Below are positions 45,386-53,401 of a stretch of 64,000 bases of DNA, piece after piece (position 1 is the first letter of the stretch; each line of letters starts with the position of its first letter). The translations under genes were made by a program, and so were the position numbers. Location of the stretch: NCBI RefSeq assembly GCF_900631955.1, contig NZ_UZWD01000030.1:23446-87445 (forward strand). The letters are read 5' to 3'. This DNA is from Devosia equisanguinis. GTDB lineage: Bacteria; Pseudomonadota; Alphaproteobacteria; Rhizobiales; Devosiaceae. The notes beneath the pieces were generated by a model. The model did not search any database, was not told the origin of the DNA, and was given only the letters and a program-made list of their open reading frames with translations.

Positions 45386-46522
45386 TCATTTCGCCTTGAG
45401 CGTCTCAGGCTTGCACATGTCGCGAATGGCGTTCCACTCGGCATTGGTGAAGGCCGGCTCGAGCCCGCTCGGCCGCTCGCGCCCCAGATCCTCGAGCGCC
45501 AGGCGGCGATCGTCGGTCAGCGGATGGGTACTGAGCAGCGCCAGGGCGCGGCTGAAATCATTGTCCTGCCCCACGCGGCCGATAAGACGCGCCAGCGCCG
45601 CCGGGTCGAAATCGAGCCGCTGGGCGACCGTGGCAGCGAAGCGGTCGGCCTCGCGCTCGGCCTCGCGGGAGAAGCGGGCATCGATGATGGTGGAGCCCAG
45701 GCCCGCGGCCACCGAAATGCCGGTCATGTCGCCGAGGATGAAACCGATCAGGGCGCCGGTGCCGGCGGTGGAAATCAATTGCTCCATGCCGTGGCGGTGG
45801 GCGACGTGGCCGATTTCGTGGGCCAGCACGCCGGCAAATTCGTCGGGCGTGCGAGCGGCATTGAGCAGGGCAGAGAAGAAATAGATGCGGCCACCCGGCA
45901 GAGCAAAGGCATTGGGGACGTCGGAGCGAACGACGCGCACATCGAGCGTGAAGGGCGACCCGACCTCGGCAATCACCCGATCGGCAAAACGGGCAATAGC
46001 GCGGTTGGCCGGGCTTTGTGGATTGGGATCGCAGAGCGGCAGGCCGGCGTCGCCGCCAATACTGGCTTCCACCTGGCCGGCGACGGTGGCGCCGATCCCC
46101 TCTTCCCAGCCGGGCGGCACGATGGCGACGATGCGGCTGGCCAAAAGCGGCACGCCAAAGGCATAGGCGAGAATAACCGCCGCCAGCGCCAGGGTGGACA
46201 GGGCGGCAAGGCGCACCTGCCGGCCGCTTTCACGCCGCTGGCGCTCTTCGAGCATGGGCAGGGTGGCGCGGATGCGCGCAATATCGGTTTCACCAGAGAC
46301 CACCACGCGCGCGCCATCGGGCAGGCCCACCGCCCCCAGCCGCAATTCGCCACTGCGCCCCGGGATGACCTGGAGGGTTTGCGCGGGCCAGCGTGTCAGC
46401 TCGGCGTTTGACTGCGGCTCACGCAGCACCAGCGCGCCAGTCGTGCCGAGCCGCTCGTAGAACAGGTTGACCTGATGGGAGGTGGCGACGAGGCCATCGT
46501 AATAGCGGGCGGAAATGGACAT
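45386..46522 (-). CDS. M48 family metalloprotease, membrane-associated
   Basis: A 378-residue protein with an N-terminal domain of about 100 residues, a membrane segment (LAALSTLALAAVILAYAFGV) and a zinc protease domain. The zinc motif is VLAHEIGHVAHRHGMEQLI, and the third ligand Glu lies in FSREAEREADRFAA. NAFALPGGRIYFFSALL is the usual strand before it. It starts at 46520-46522, overlapping the DUF898 stop by one base (TGATG). The DUF898-M48 pair is a recurring arrangement. The active site probably faces the periplasm, but the substrate is not known. Confidence 0.92.
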   Translation of the reverse strand: MSISARYYDGLVATSHQVNLFYERLGTTGALVLREPQSNAELTRWPAQTLQVIPGRSGELRLGAVGLPDGARVVVSGETDIARIRATLPMLEERQRRESGRQVRLAALSTLALAAVILAYAFGVPLLASRIVAIVPPGWEEGIGATVAGQVEASIGGDAGLPLCDPNPQSPANRAIARFADRVIAEVGSPFTLDVRVVRSDVPNAFALPGGRIYFFSALLNAARTPDEFAGVLAHEIGHVAHRHGMEQLISTAGTGALIGFILGDMTGISVAAGLGSTIIDARFSREAEREADRFAATVAQRLDFDPAALARLIGRVGQDNDFSRALALLSTHPLTDDRRLALEDLGRERPSGLEPAFTNAEWNAIRDMCKPETLKAK

Positions 46523-47736
46523 CAATATCCCCCCACATTGAGGGCATCGGCGAGGCCTTCGCCGGCCAAGGCCTTGTCCTCGGCGCGGGCGCGGATATCG
46601 GCGAGCGTCTCAAGCCCGTTTACGCTGGCCCGCTTGCAGACCAGGCGCCAGAAACCGAAGCCGAGAAACAGTTCGCTGACAAAAGAGAAAGCGGCAAAGA
46701 GCAGCAGATAGCCCAAAACGATGGCGAGCAGCGTGGTAACGCTGGACTGCATCGACCGCATCAAAGCGCTGAAATCGAAACCGCCACCGGCAAAAGCGTC
46801 CGGTGCGACAAGGCCCAGCACGAAAGCGCCGCCAGCGGCGAGCAGCAGATAGGCGACGATGAGAGCCAGGCCGAAGAGCGCATATTGCCCAATGAGATCG
46901 AATGCCCCGATGCGCACGGTCAGGGCGGCATCGCCCAGGCGGATGGCAGAGAACATCCGCGTCATTTCCGCGGCGCGATAAATCGTGATGAGGATGCCGA
47001 GAATAAGGCCGAGGATCAGTAACTGGCCGATGGCGCCGGGATCGGGATCATAGTTTTCGAGCGGCTCGAACAGCCTGCCCTGTTCGGCGATGACAATCCC
47101 GTAGACCACCAGCCCTGCCCCGATGAGCCAGGCGCCGTAATAGGGAAAGGCCAGGCGTTTCCAGGAGCCCACGAAGCTGAAGGCGCGATCACCGAACCAG
47201 GTGTGGCGATAGCGATAGGCCCAGAGATTGGCGCTCATGAAGGGATAGGCGAGGCCGAGCGTCGCCACATTGAGCAAAGACCAGAAGAAGCGCCTGGCCC
47301 CATAGCCCCAGGGATTGCCGGTGAGATCGAAACGGATGCCGCGCCAGAGGGTGCGCGACAGGCGGAAGTCGCGGGCGCGATAGACGGCGTAGCCGGTTAG
47401 AAACCAGATGCCGACCGCGACGCAGCCATAGCCGGTGATCGCCAATTCCATCGACTGGGTGGAAAGGAAGAAAAACAATCCATAGAGCGGCAGGAACACC
47501 GCCAGCGCCATGAGGAAGCCAACCAGCAATTGCTGGGCGTTACCGGTATATTCGAGCGCGTCGCCGCCCAGCGCCGTATGGCCCCAATAGAAGCGGCGCT
47601 TGCTGGTGGTCAGCCAGAAGCGGTTGAGCCCGATGGTGGGGACCATGAGGGCATAACCACGCAACAGCATGAAGGCCAGATCGAGCCGGCGGCCGGTGAA
47701 GTCCACGGATTTGGTGATCGGCTCGGTCGTTGGCAT
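46522..47736 (-). CDS. DUF898 (YjgN-type) membrane protein
   Basis: A 404-residue protein with about nine hydrophobic segments. It starts MPTTEPITKSVDFTGRRLDL after GGAGA, and contains RFWLTTSKRRFYWGHTALGG, the family's typical block, as well as YPFMSANLWAYRYRHTWFGD. E. coli YjgN is of this family; its job is not known. It is coupled to the M48 protease gene by a one-base overlap, suggesting the protease works on or with it. Confidence 0.9.
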   Translation of the reverse strand: MPTTEPITKSVDFTGRRLDLAFMLLRGYALMVPTIGLNRFWLTTSKRRFYWGHTALGGDALEYTGNAQQLLVGFLMALAVFLPLYGLFFFLSTQSMELAITGYGCVAVGIWFLTGYAVYRARDFRLSRTLWRGIRFDLTGNPWGYGARRFFWSLLNVATLGLAYPFMSANLWAYRYRHTWFGDRAFSFVGSWKRLAFPYYGAWLIGAGLVVYGIVIAEQGRLFEPLENYDPDPGAIGQLLILGLILGILITIYRAAEMTRMFSAIRLGDAALTVRIGAFDLIGQYALFGLALIVAYLLLAAGGAFVLGLVAPDAFAGGGFDFSALMRSMQSSVTTLLAIVLGYLLLFAAFSFVSELFLGFGFWRLVCKRASVNGLETLADIRARAEDKALAGEGLADALNVGGY

Positions 47737-47811
47737 CTGGTCTCCAGCGGCAGATTGGATCACATCCAGGCGAGAGAATGGAGCGGCACCGACCGCGCCG
47801 GCAAGCCCAAA

Positions 47812-48447
47812 TCAGGGGTAAAGCCGCGCGCTGCTCCACGGGGCGTCGGCTTGAGCGCGGGTAAAGCGCACCCGATCATGCAGCCGATATTCGCCGTCCT
47901 TCCAGAATTCGAGGCTGAGCGGCACGAGGCGGAATCCGGACCAGCGCGCCGGGCGCACCGGCTCGGCATCGCCGATGCTGCGGGTCAGGGCATCGACCTC
48001 GGCCAGCATCTGGGTGCGGTTCGCCAGCGGCCGCGATTGCTGCGACACGGTCGAGGCGATGCGGCTGCCCTTGGGGCGGGAGGCGAAATAGGCGTCGGCA
48101 TCGGCCTCGGAGACCACTTCCACCGGCCCGCGCATGCGCACCTGGCGGCGCAGCGACTTCCAGTGCATGACCATGGCGGCCTGCGGATTGGCGAGCAATT
48201 GCCGGCCCTTGTCGCTCTCGAAATTGGTGAAAAAGCAGAAGCCGCGCTCGTCCCGCCGATTGAGCAGCACCATGCGCACATCGGGCAGGCCGGAGGCATC
48301 GGCGCTGGCCAGCGCCATGGCATGGGGATCGTTGGGCTCACTCTCCTGCGCCAGGGCGAACCATTCCTCGAATACGGCAAAAGGGTCGAGGTCCGAACGG
48401 TCACCATCGTCGAACAGGCGTTCGGTGAGGGTCTGCAGCATCGTCAT
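47812..48447 (-). CDS. pdxH: Pyridoxamine 5'-phosphate oxidase
   Basis: A 211-residue FMN flavoprotein that makes pyridoxal 5'-phosphate, the cofactor used by the aminotransferase and HemA elsewhere in the window. Markers are PDVRMVLLNRRDERGFCFFT, NFESDKGRQLLANPQAAMVM, SQQSRPLANRTQML and the C-terminal FRLVPLSLEFWKDGEYRLHD. Chosen start is the ATG at 48447; another lies at 48441. Frames extending to 48528 do not match the family. Confidence 0.95.
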   Translation of the reverse strand: MTMLQTLTERLFDDGDRSDLDPFAVFEEWFALAQESEPNDPHAMALASADASGLPDVRMVLLNRRDERGFCFFTNFESDKGRQLLANPQAAMVMHWKSLRRQVRMRGPVEVVSEADADAYFASRPKGSRIASTVSQQSRPLANRTQMLAEVDALTRSIGDAEPVRPARWSGFRLVPLSLEFWKDGEYRLHDRVRFTRAQADAPWSSARLYP

Positions 48448-48553
48448 TATTCCTGCGCTTGAGCCCCTGCAAAACTGGACAAGGGCGGGGGGCGTGGCCA
48501 TATAGAACTCGAAATGTCGGGCAAGCAACGCCCAACCCAGAAGATAGGACCAA

Positions 48554-49519
48554 ATGCGCGATCCTTATACCGTGCTTGGGGTGTCGCGGGCAGCGAGCGA
48601 AAAGGACATCAAGTCTGCCTACCGCAAGCTGGCCAAGAAATATCACCCCGACCAGAACCCGGACGATCCTTCGGCACACAACAAGTTTGCCGAGGCGACC
48701 CATGCCTATGACCTTTTGAGCAACACCGAGAAGCGGGCTCAGTTCGACCGCGGGGAAATCGACGCCGACGGCAATCCACGCTTTGCCGGCTTCGGCAATG
48801 GCGGTTTCGGCGGTGGCGGTACCAATCGCGGCGCACGCCCCGGGGCGGGTGCCGGCGGCTTTTCAGCCGAGGACATCCTCAAGGAGTTCATGAGCGGCTT
48901 TGGCGGCCAACCACGCGGCGGCGGCAGGACCTCCTCGGCCGGAGGCGCGCAGTGGGACCCGTTTGCCGGCGCGACCGCTGGCGGCGCTGGAGCAGGCGCC
49001 CGCTCGGGCAAGGGCGAGGATATCGTCGTCAACGCCACGATTTCCTTCGAGGATGCGCATAAGGCAGCCTCGGTGCCGGTGCGCATGCCCTCGGGCAAAG
49101 TGCTGTCGGTGAAGCTGCCGGAAAAGGTGGAAGAAGGCCAGCAGATCCGGCTCAAGGGCCAGGGCTCGCCCAGCCCCTATGGCGGGGAACCCGGCGACGC
49201 GCTGGTGACCGTTCGCTTCGAGAAATCCAAGACCTTCCGCCGCGATGGCAAGGATATCCGCACCGATGTGCCGGTGACGCTTTATGAGGCGGTGCTGGGC
49301 GCCAAAGTGCGGGTGCCGACGCTGGATGGTTCGGTGGAGTTGAACCTGCCGCCAGGGGTGGACACCTCCAAGGCCCTACGTCTCAAGGGCAAGGGGCTCT
49401 ACGGCGATGGCGATCTCTACGTCAATGTTCGCGTGGTGCTGCCACCGGGCGGCGACCCCGATCTCGAGGCCCTCGCCCGCTTCATGCGGGATCAGAAGCC
49501 CTATTCGGTGAGGGACTAG
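48554..49519 (+). CDS. DnaJ-like co-chaperone, CbpA type
   Basis: A 321-residue J-domain protein. The N-terminal J domain contains DPYTVLGVSRAASEKDIKSA, then the HPD tripeptide in KKYHPDQNPDD. A glycine-rich linker follows (residues about 75-145), then the C-terminal peptide-binding domains (GEDIVVNATISFEDAHKAAS, DALVTVRFEKSKTFRRDGKD, LPPGVDTSKALRLKGKGLYG). There is no cysteine-rich zinc domain, so it is CbpA-like and not DnaJ. It helps DnaK recognise substrates. It is divergent from pdxH. Confidence 0.93.
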   Translation: MRDPYTVLGVSRAASEKDIKSAYRKLAKKYHPDQNPDDPSAHNKFAEATHAYDLLSNTEKRAQFDRGEIDADGNPRFAGFGNGGFGGGGTNRGARPGAGAGGFSAEDILKEFMSGFGGQPRGGGRTSSAGGAQWDPFAGATAGGAGAGARSGKGEDIVVNATISFEDAHKAASVPVRMPSGKVLSVKLPEKVEEGQQIRLKGQGSPSPYGGEPGDALVTVRFEKSKTFRRDGKDIRTDVPVTLYEAVLGAKVRVPTLDGSVELNLPPGVDTSKALRLKGKGLYGDGDLYVNVRVVLPPGGDPDLEALARFMRDQKPYSVRD

Positions 49520-49527
49520 AATGGGTC

Positions 49528-49547
49528 TCGCGCCTTTCGAGGCGCGA
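49528..49547. terminator. Bidirectional terminator hairpin after the CbpA-like gene
   Basis: TCGCGCC-TTTCGA-GGCGCGA forms a seven-base perfect stem in the 31-base gap between the stops of the convergent CbpA-like and TsaC genes. There is no T run on either side. Confidence 0.6.
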
Positions 49548-49550
49548 CAC

Positions 49551-50489
49551 TCAGGTCCGGGGCGCGGCGGCGCGGCTCAGGCGATCATTGATGGCTTCGC
49601 CGAGACCCGCTTGCGGGATCGGTGCGACCGCGATGGTTGTCGCGCCTGATGCATCGAGTTCATGCAGCATCGAGAAAAGATTCCGTGCCGCTTCGCGCAG
49701 ATCGCCGCTCGGCGACAGATTGAGCGTGGGCCCGTCGAAGGCGGCTGCGGCGCCGAAGGCGAGAAAAGCCTCGCCGGGGCGCGGCGCTGCATTGAGGCGA
49801 ATGCCGGCCTCGGGCGCATAGTGGCTGAGCAGCATGCCGGGCGCGGAAATGGCTGCGCCTTCAACGGCCTGCTCCACGGGCATGCCGAGAGCGGCTTCGA
49901 TCTCCTCGCGCGCCAGGGCGCCGGCCCGGAGCTGGATCAGCCGCTCGCCATCGACCGCAACAATCGTCGATTCTACCCCGGCGGTGCAGGGCCCACCATC
50001 GAGCACCGGCACCTTGCCGGCAAAGCCGCGCCACACCTGTTGGGCCGTGGTGGGTGAAAGTTTTCCCGAGGGGTTGGCGGAAGGCGCGGCCAGCGGCAGG
50101 GCGGCGGCGCGCAGCAGCGCCTGAGCCAGTGGATGATCGGGCACGCGCAGGGCAACGGTATTGAGACCGGCCGTGGCCACATCGGCAAGGCCATTGCCCG
50201 GCTGCATTGGCAGGACCAGGCTCAGCGGACCCGGCCAGAATGTCTCGGCCAGACGGCGCGCCAAGGGGGAGAACACCGCAAGCGTCTCGGCCATGGCCAG
50301 GTCGGCGCAGTGGATGATCAGCGGATTGAAGCGCGGCCTGCCCTTGGTTTCGTAGATCGACAGCACCGCATCGGCATTGGTGGCGTCGGCGCCCAGGCCG
50401 TAGACGGTCTCGGTGGGAAAGGCGCAGAGCTGGCCATTGCGCAGCAATTGGGCTGCGTCTTCGACGGAGAGGGCGGCGGGAGCGATCAT
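49551..50489 (-). CDS. tsaC: L-threonylcarbamoyladenylate synthase (Sua5/YrdC type)
   Basis: A 312-residue enzyme making threonylcarbamoyl-AMP from threonine, bicarbonate and ATP for the t6A37 tRNA modification. The YrdC core is seen in LCAFPTETVYGLGADATNAD, IYETKGRPRFNPLIIHCADL, WPGPLSLVLP and LAAPSANPSGKLSPTTAQQV. A C-terminal Sua5 domain follows (GMLLSHYAPEAGIRLNAAPR), so this is the long Sua5 form. The start at 50487-50489 is chosen because upstream residues do not match the family. Confidence 0.94.
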   Translation of the reverse strand: MIAPAALSVEDAAQLLRNGQLCAFPTETVYGLGADATNADAVLSIYETKGRPRFNPLIIHCADLAMAETLAVFSPLARRLAETFWPGPLSLVLPMQPGNGLADVATAGLNTVALRVPDHPLAQALLRAAALPLAAPSANPSGKLSPTTAQQVWRGFAGKVPVLDGGPCTAGVESTIVAVDGERLIQLRAGALAREEIEAALGMPVEQAVEGAAISAPGMLLSHYAPEAGIRLNAAPRPGEAFLAFGAAAAFDGPTLNLSPSGDLREAARNLFSMLHELDASGATTIAVAPIPQAGLGEAINDRLSRAAAPRT

Positions 50490-50554
50490 GGGGGCTGTTT
50501 GACAATGCCACCGCGGCGCGTCAAGACACATAGAGATGCACTCGCAGGCCCGCC

Positions 50555-51484
50555 GTGACCACGCTTCTCATCAGCCAGCCCAATTTTGCCGACCACCGTA
50601 CGCCCAATGGTCATGCCGAACGCGCCGAGCGCATCGTCGCGGTGGAGGCGGCACTGGCCGAACCGCGTTTCAATGGGCTGATCCGCCGCGATGCGCCATT
50701 CGGCGACCTGATGCTGGCCGAACTGGTGCATGACGCTGATTATCTTGGACAATTGCGCCATGCCCGCCCGGCGGAGGGCATAGGGCAACTCGACCCGGAC
50801 ACCTTCATTTCCGACAAATCGCTGGACGTGGCGGCGACCGGGCTCGGCGGGGCACTGGCGGCGCTCGATGCAGTGGTGCTAGGGGAGGTCAACAATGCCT
50901 TTTGCGCCATTCGTCCACCGGGACATCACGCAGAAATCTCAACAGCCATGGGGTTTTGCCTGATCAATACCATTGCTATCGCGGCACGGGAGGCGCAGCG
51001 GAAATATGGGGCGGAGCGGGTGGCGATCGTCGATTTCGACGTGCACCACGGCAATGGCACGCAGGATATCTTCAAGGACGATCCCAGCGTCTTTTATGCC
51101 TCGAGCCATGAAATGCCGCTGTTTCCAGGCACCGGTGATCCCAGCGAGACCGGCGTGGGCAATATCGTCAACTGCGCGCTGCATGCGGGGAGCGGCGGGG
51201 CGGCGATGCGCGAGGCTTATCTCGCCAAGATATTGCCGGCGCTTGACAATTTCGCGCCCGACCTGCTCTTCATCTCCGCCGGCTTCGATGCGCATCGCGG
51301 CGATCCGCTGGCCGATCTCAACTGGACCGGCGAAGATTTTGCCTGGGTCACGGCAAAGTTGATGGAGGTGGCGGAGCGGCGCTGCTCCAACCGCATTGTC
51401 TCCCTGCTCGAAGGTGGCTATGACCTCGGGGGCCTGGCCAACGGCGCCAGCCACCACGTGGCGACGTTGATGACCGGACTATGA
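50555..51484 (+). CDS. Histone deacetylase family protein (AcuC/HdaH-like)
   Basis: A 309-residue zinc amidohydrolase of the class II deacetylase family. It starts with GTG (MTTLLISQPNFADHRTPNGH). The active site is complete: RPPGHHAEISTAMGFC with the two histidines, VAIVDFDVHHGNGTQDIF with the zinc ligands Asp and His, LLFISAGFDAHRGDPLADLN with the third ligand, and LEGGYDLGGLA. Bacterial members deacetylate lysines, acetylpolyamines or acetoin-related enzymes; the substrate is open. It is followed by xseB after 26 bases. Confidence 0.93.
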   Translation: MTTLLISQPNFADHRTPNGHAERAERIVAVEAALAEPRFNGLIRRDAPFGDLMLAELVHDADYLGQLRHARPAEGIGQLDPDTFISDKSLDVAATGLGGALAALDAVVLGEVNNAFCAIRPPGHHAEISTAMGFCLINTIAIAAREAQRKYGAERVAIVDFDVHHGNGTQDIFKDDPSVFYASSHEMPLFPGTGDPSETGVGNIVNCALHAGSGGAAMREAYLAKILPALDNFAPDLLFISAGFDAHRGDPLADLNWTGEDFAWVTAKLMEVAERRCSNRIVSLLEGGYDLGGLANGASHHVATLMTGL

Positions 51485-51510
51485 ACGCATTCTGAACGAG
51501 CAACGAGACC

Positions 51511-51762
51511 ATGGCCGAAACCACGCATGACGATGTGAAGACGCTGAGCTTCGAGGCAGCACTGGAGCAGCTGGAGCAGATCGTCGCCAAGCTCGAAAGC
51601 GGTCGCGCGCCGCTGGCCGAATCGATCGCCATCTATGAGCGGGGCGAAGCGCTCAAGGCCCATTGCGAGACACTGCTGCGCACCGCCGAGGCGCGGATCG
51701 AGAAAATCACCCTGAGCCGCGATGGCAAGGCCGTGGGCACCGAGCCGCTCGACGCCAACTAG
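51511..51762 (+). CDS. xseB: Exodeoxyribonuclease VII small subunit
   Basis: An 83-residue protein that joins XseA to form the single-strand DNA exonuclease VII. The conserved pattern is present: [20 protein letters not shown], followed by [19 protein letters not shown] and [11 protein letters not shown]. It follows the deacetylase gene by 26 bases and may be in the same transcript. xseA is not in the window. Confidence 0.95.
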   Translation: MAETTHDDVKTLSFEAALEQLEQIVAKLESGRAPLAESIAIYERGEALKAHCETLLRTAEARIEKITLSRDGKAVGTEPLDAN

Positions 51763-51877
51763 ACCAGACGCGGCAAAGTGCCTGTTGCCTTGTCACCGGG
51801 TGCTTGGCATCTGGGGGTGACGACGCCGCGCCGCAGCACTGGCGAGTGGGCGCGCTCCTGATGAAGGCCGAACCAGC

Positions 51878-52474
51878 ATGACGAACAAAGCGCTGCGCAA
51901 TTTCCGGATCGTGCTCTGGGTGCTGGTGGCCGTGGCGGCCATCGGCGCGACAGCGCTTTATGTGTTCAAGCCGCCACAGCGGCCATTGGGCCTCAACGGC
52001 CAGGCATTCGCGCTGGCCTCGACCAAGGGCGGCAGCTTCACCCAGGACGATCTGCGCGGCACGCCGAGCCTGATCTTTTTCGGCTATACGTTCTGTCCCG
52101 ATGTGTGCCCCACCACGCTGGCCGAAACCACGGCCTGGCGGGCGCAGCTGGGACTGACACCGGAGCAGTTGCGCATCATTTTCGTTACCGTCGACCCCGA
52201 ACGCGACACAGCCGAGATGGTCAAATCCTATGTCGAGGGGTTCGATCCCAGCGTCATCGGGCTCGTGGGCACGCCGGAGGAAACCGAAAGGGCCAAGGCC
52301 GCCTTCGGCGTGTTCTCGGAAAAGGCCGGCGACGTGGACAGCGAATTTTACCTCGTCAACCACACGGCCCTCACCTTCCTGATCCGGGCCGATGGCAGTT
52401 TCCAGGGCACCATCGCTTATGAAGAAGCCAGCGATACAGCGCTGGCCAAGATCGAAAAGCTGGTCAAGGGGTGA
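51878..52474 (+). CDS. SCO1/SenC family copper chaperone
   Basis: A 198-residue membrane-anchored thioredoxin-fold protein. One N-terminal helix (RIVLWVLVAVAAIGATALYV) holds it in the inner membrane with the domain in the periplasm. The copper site is complete: FFGYTFCPDVCPTTLAETTA with CxxxC, and the distal His in FYLVNHTALTFLI. It delivers copper to the CuA centre of cytochrome c oxidase. Its TGA overlaps the tlyA GTG (52471-52474), an unusual pairing that suggests coupled translation. Confidence 0.94.
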   Translation: MTNKALRNFRIVLWVLVAVAAIGATALYVFKPPQRPLGLNGQAFALASTKGGSFTQDDLRGTPSLIFFGYTFCPDVCPTTLAETTAWRAQLGLTPEQLRIIFVTVDPERDTAEMVKSYVEGFDPSVIGLVGTPEETERAKAAFGVFSEKAGDVDSEFYLVNHTALTFLIRADGSFQGTIAYEEASDTALAKIEKLVKG

Positions 52475-53205
52475 GCCGCATAAGGCTTGACCTGGCGCTG
52501 GAACAGCGCGGGCTGATGCCCAGTCGCGCCCGGGCGCGCGACGCCATTCTGCGCGGCACGGTGAGCGTCAATGGCGCCCCGGCCAGAAAGCCCAACCAGA
52601 TGGTCGGCGACGACGATGTGCTGGTGCTGGACGACCCCGCAGCGGGCTATGTGTCGCGCGCGGCGCTGAAGCTGATCGCCGGTCTCGACGCCGGACGGAT
52701 CGATGCCAGCGGCAAGACCTGTCTCGATGTCGGCTCGTCGACCGGCGGCTTCACGCAAGTGCTGCTGGAGCGCGGCGCAGCAAAAATCTATGCGGTCGAT
52801 GTCGGGCATGAGCAATTGCATGAAAAGCTGCGCGGCGACGCCCGCGTGGTCAGCCTCGAGGGCACCAATGCCCGCGACCTCGGCGCGGAAACCGCCAGCG
52901 GTCCCATCGACCTCCTGGTCTGTGACATCAGCTTCGTGTCGATAACCAAGGTCCTCGAGCAGCCGCTGCGCCTCTGTGGCCCGAAGGCCGAGGCGGTGAT
53001 CCTGTTCAAACCGCAATTCGAGGTGGGCCGGGATTTCGTAGGCAAAGGCGGCATCGTGACCGATGCCGAGGCCAGCGCACGAGCCCTCGCCGAGGTGGTG
53101 CGCTTCGTGGAAGCAGCCGGCTTCCAGTTACACCACACCCTGCCCTCCCCTATCACCGGCGGCGACGGCAATCAGGAAACCGTGCTGGTGTTTTCGCGGG
53201 GGTAG
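52471..53205 (+). CDS. tlyA: TlyA family rRNA methyltransferase
   Basis: A 244-residue protein with an N-terminal S4 RNA-binding domain (RLDLALEQRGLMPSRARARD) and an FtsJ-like SAM methyltransferase domain (CLDVGSSTGGFTQVLLERGA, YAVDVGHEQLHEKL, DLLVCDISFVSITKVL, KPQFEVGRDFVGKGGIV). TlyA proteins methylate ribose in 16S and 23S rRNA; they were first called hemolysins. It starts with GTG overlapping the SCO stop by four bases. The GTG is preferred as it yields MSRIRLDLALEQRG, the normal N-terminus. Confidence 0.93.
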   Translation: MSRIRLDLALEQRGLMPSRARARDAILRGTVSVNGAPARKPNQMVGDDDVLVLDDPAAGYVSRAALKLIAGLDAGRIDASGKTCLDVGSSTGGFTQVLLERGAAKIYAVDVGHEQLHEKLRGDARVVSLEGTNARDLGAETASGPIDLLVCDISFVSITKVLEQPLRLCGPKAEAVILFKPQFEVGRDFVGKGGIVTDAEASARALAEVVRFVEAAGFQLHHTLPSPITGGDGNQETVLVFSRG

Positions 53206-53294
53206 TTGGCGAGTTCGGCCGTTCAGATTTTGCTGGAACCGGATTCATGCTTCTTCTTTGACGCGGTGCTGCTGCTCACCAGCCTGAGCGCGCT

Positions 53295-53334
53295 GCCCCC
53301 CCTTCCAACCTCCCCTGAAGAAGGGGGGAGGAGC
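53295..53334. repeat. Degenerate copy of the CCCTCCCC/GGGGAGGG intergenic repeat
   Basis: CCCCCCCTTCCAACCTCCCC is followed by GAAGAAGGGGGGAGGAG, giving an imperfect stem. It lies in the 196-base gap between the convergent tlyA and the condensation-like gene. No gene is seen in the gap. Confidence 0.5.
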
Positions 53335-53401
53335 CACATCGTGGCTCGGGAAAGATAGTGCCAAGGCCTGAAAATGCTGAAGCTCCCAGCGCTAGACTTG
53401 C

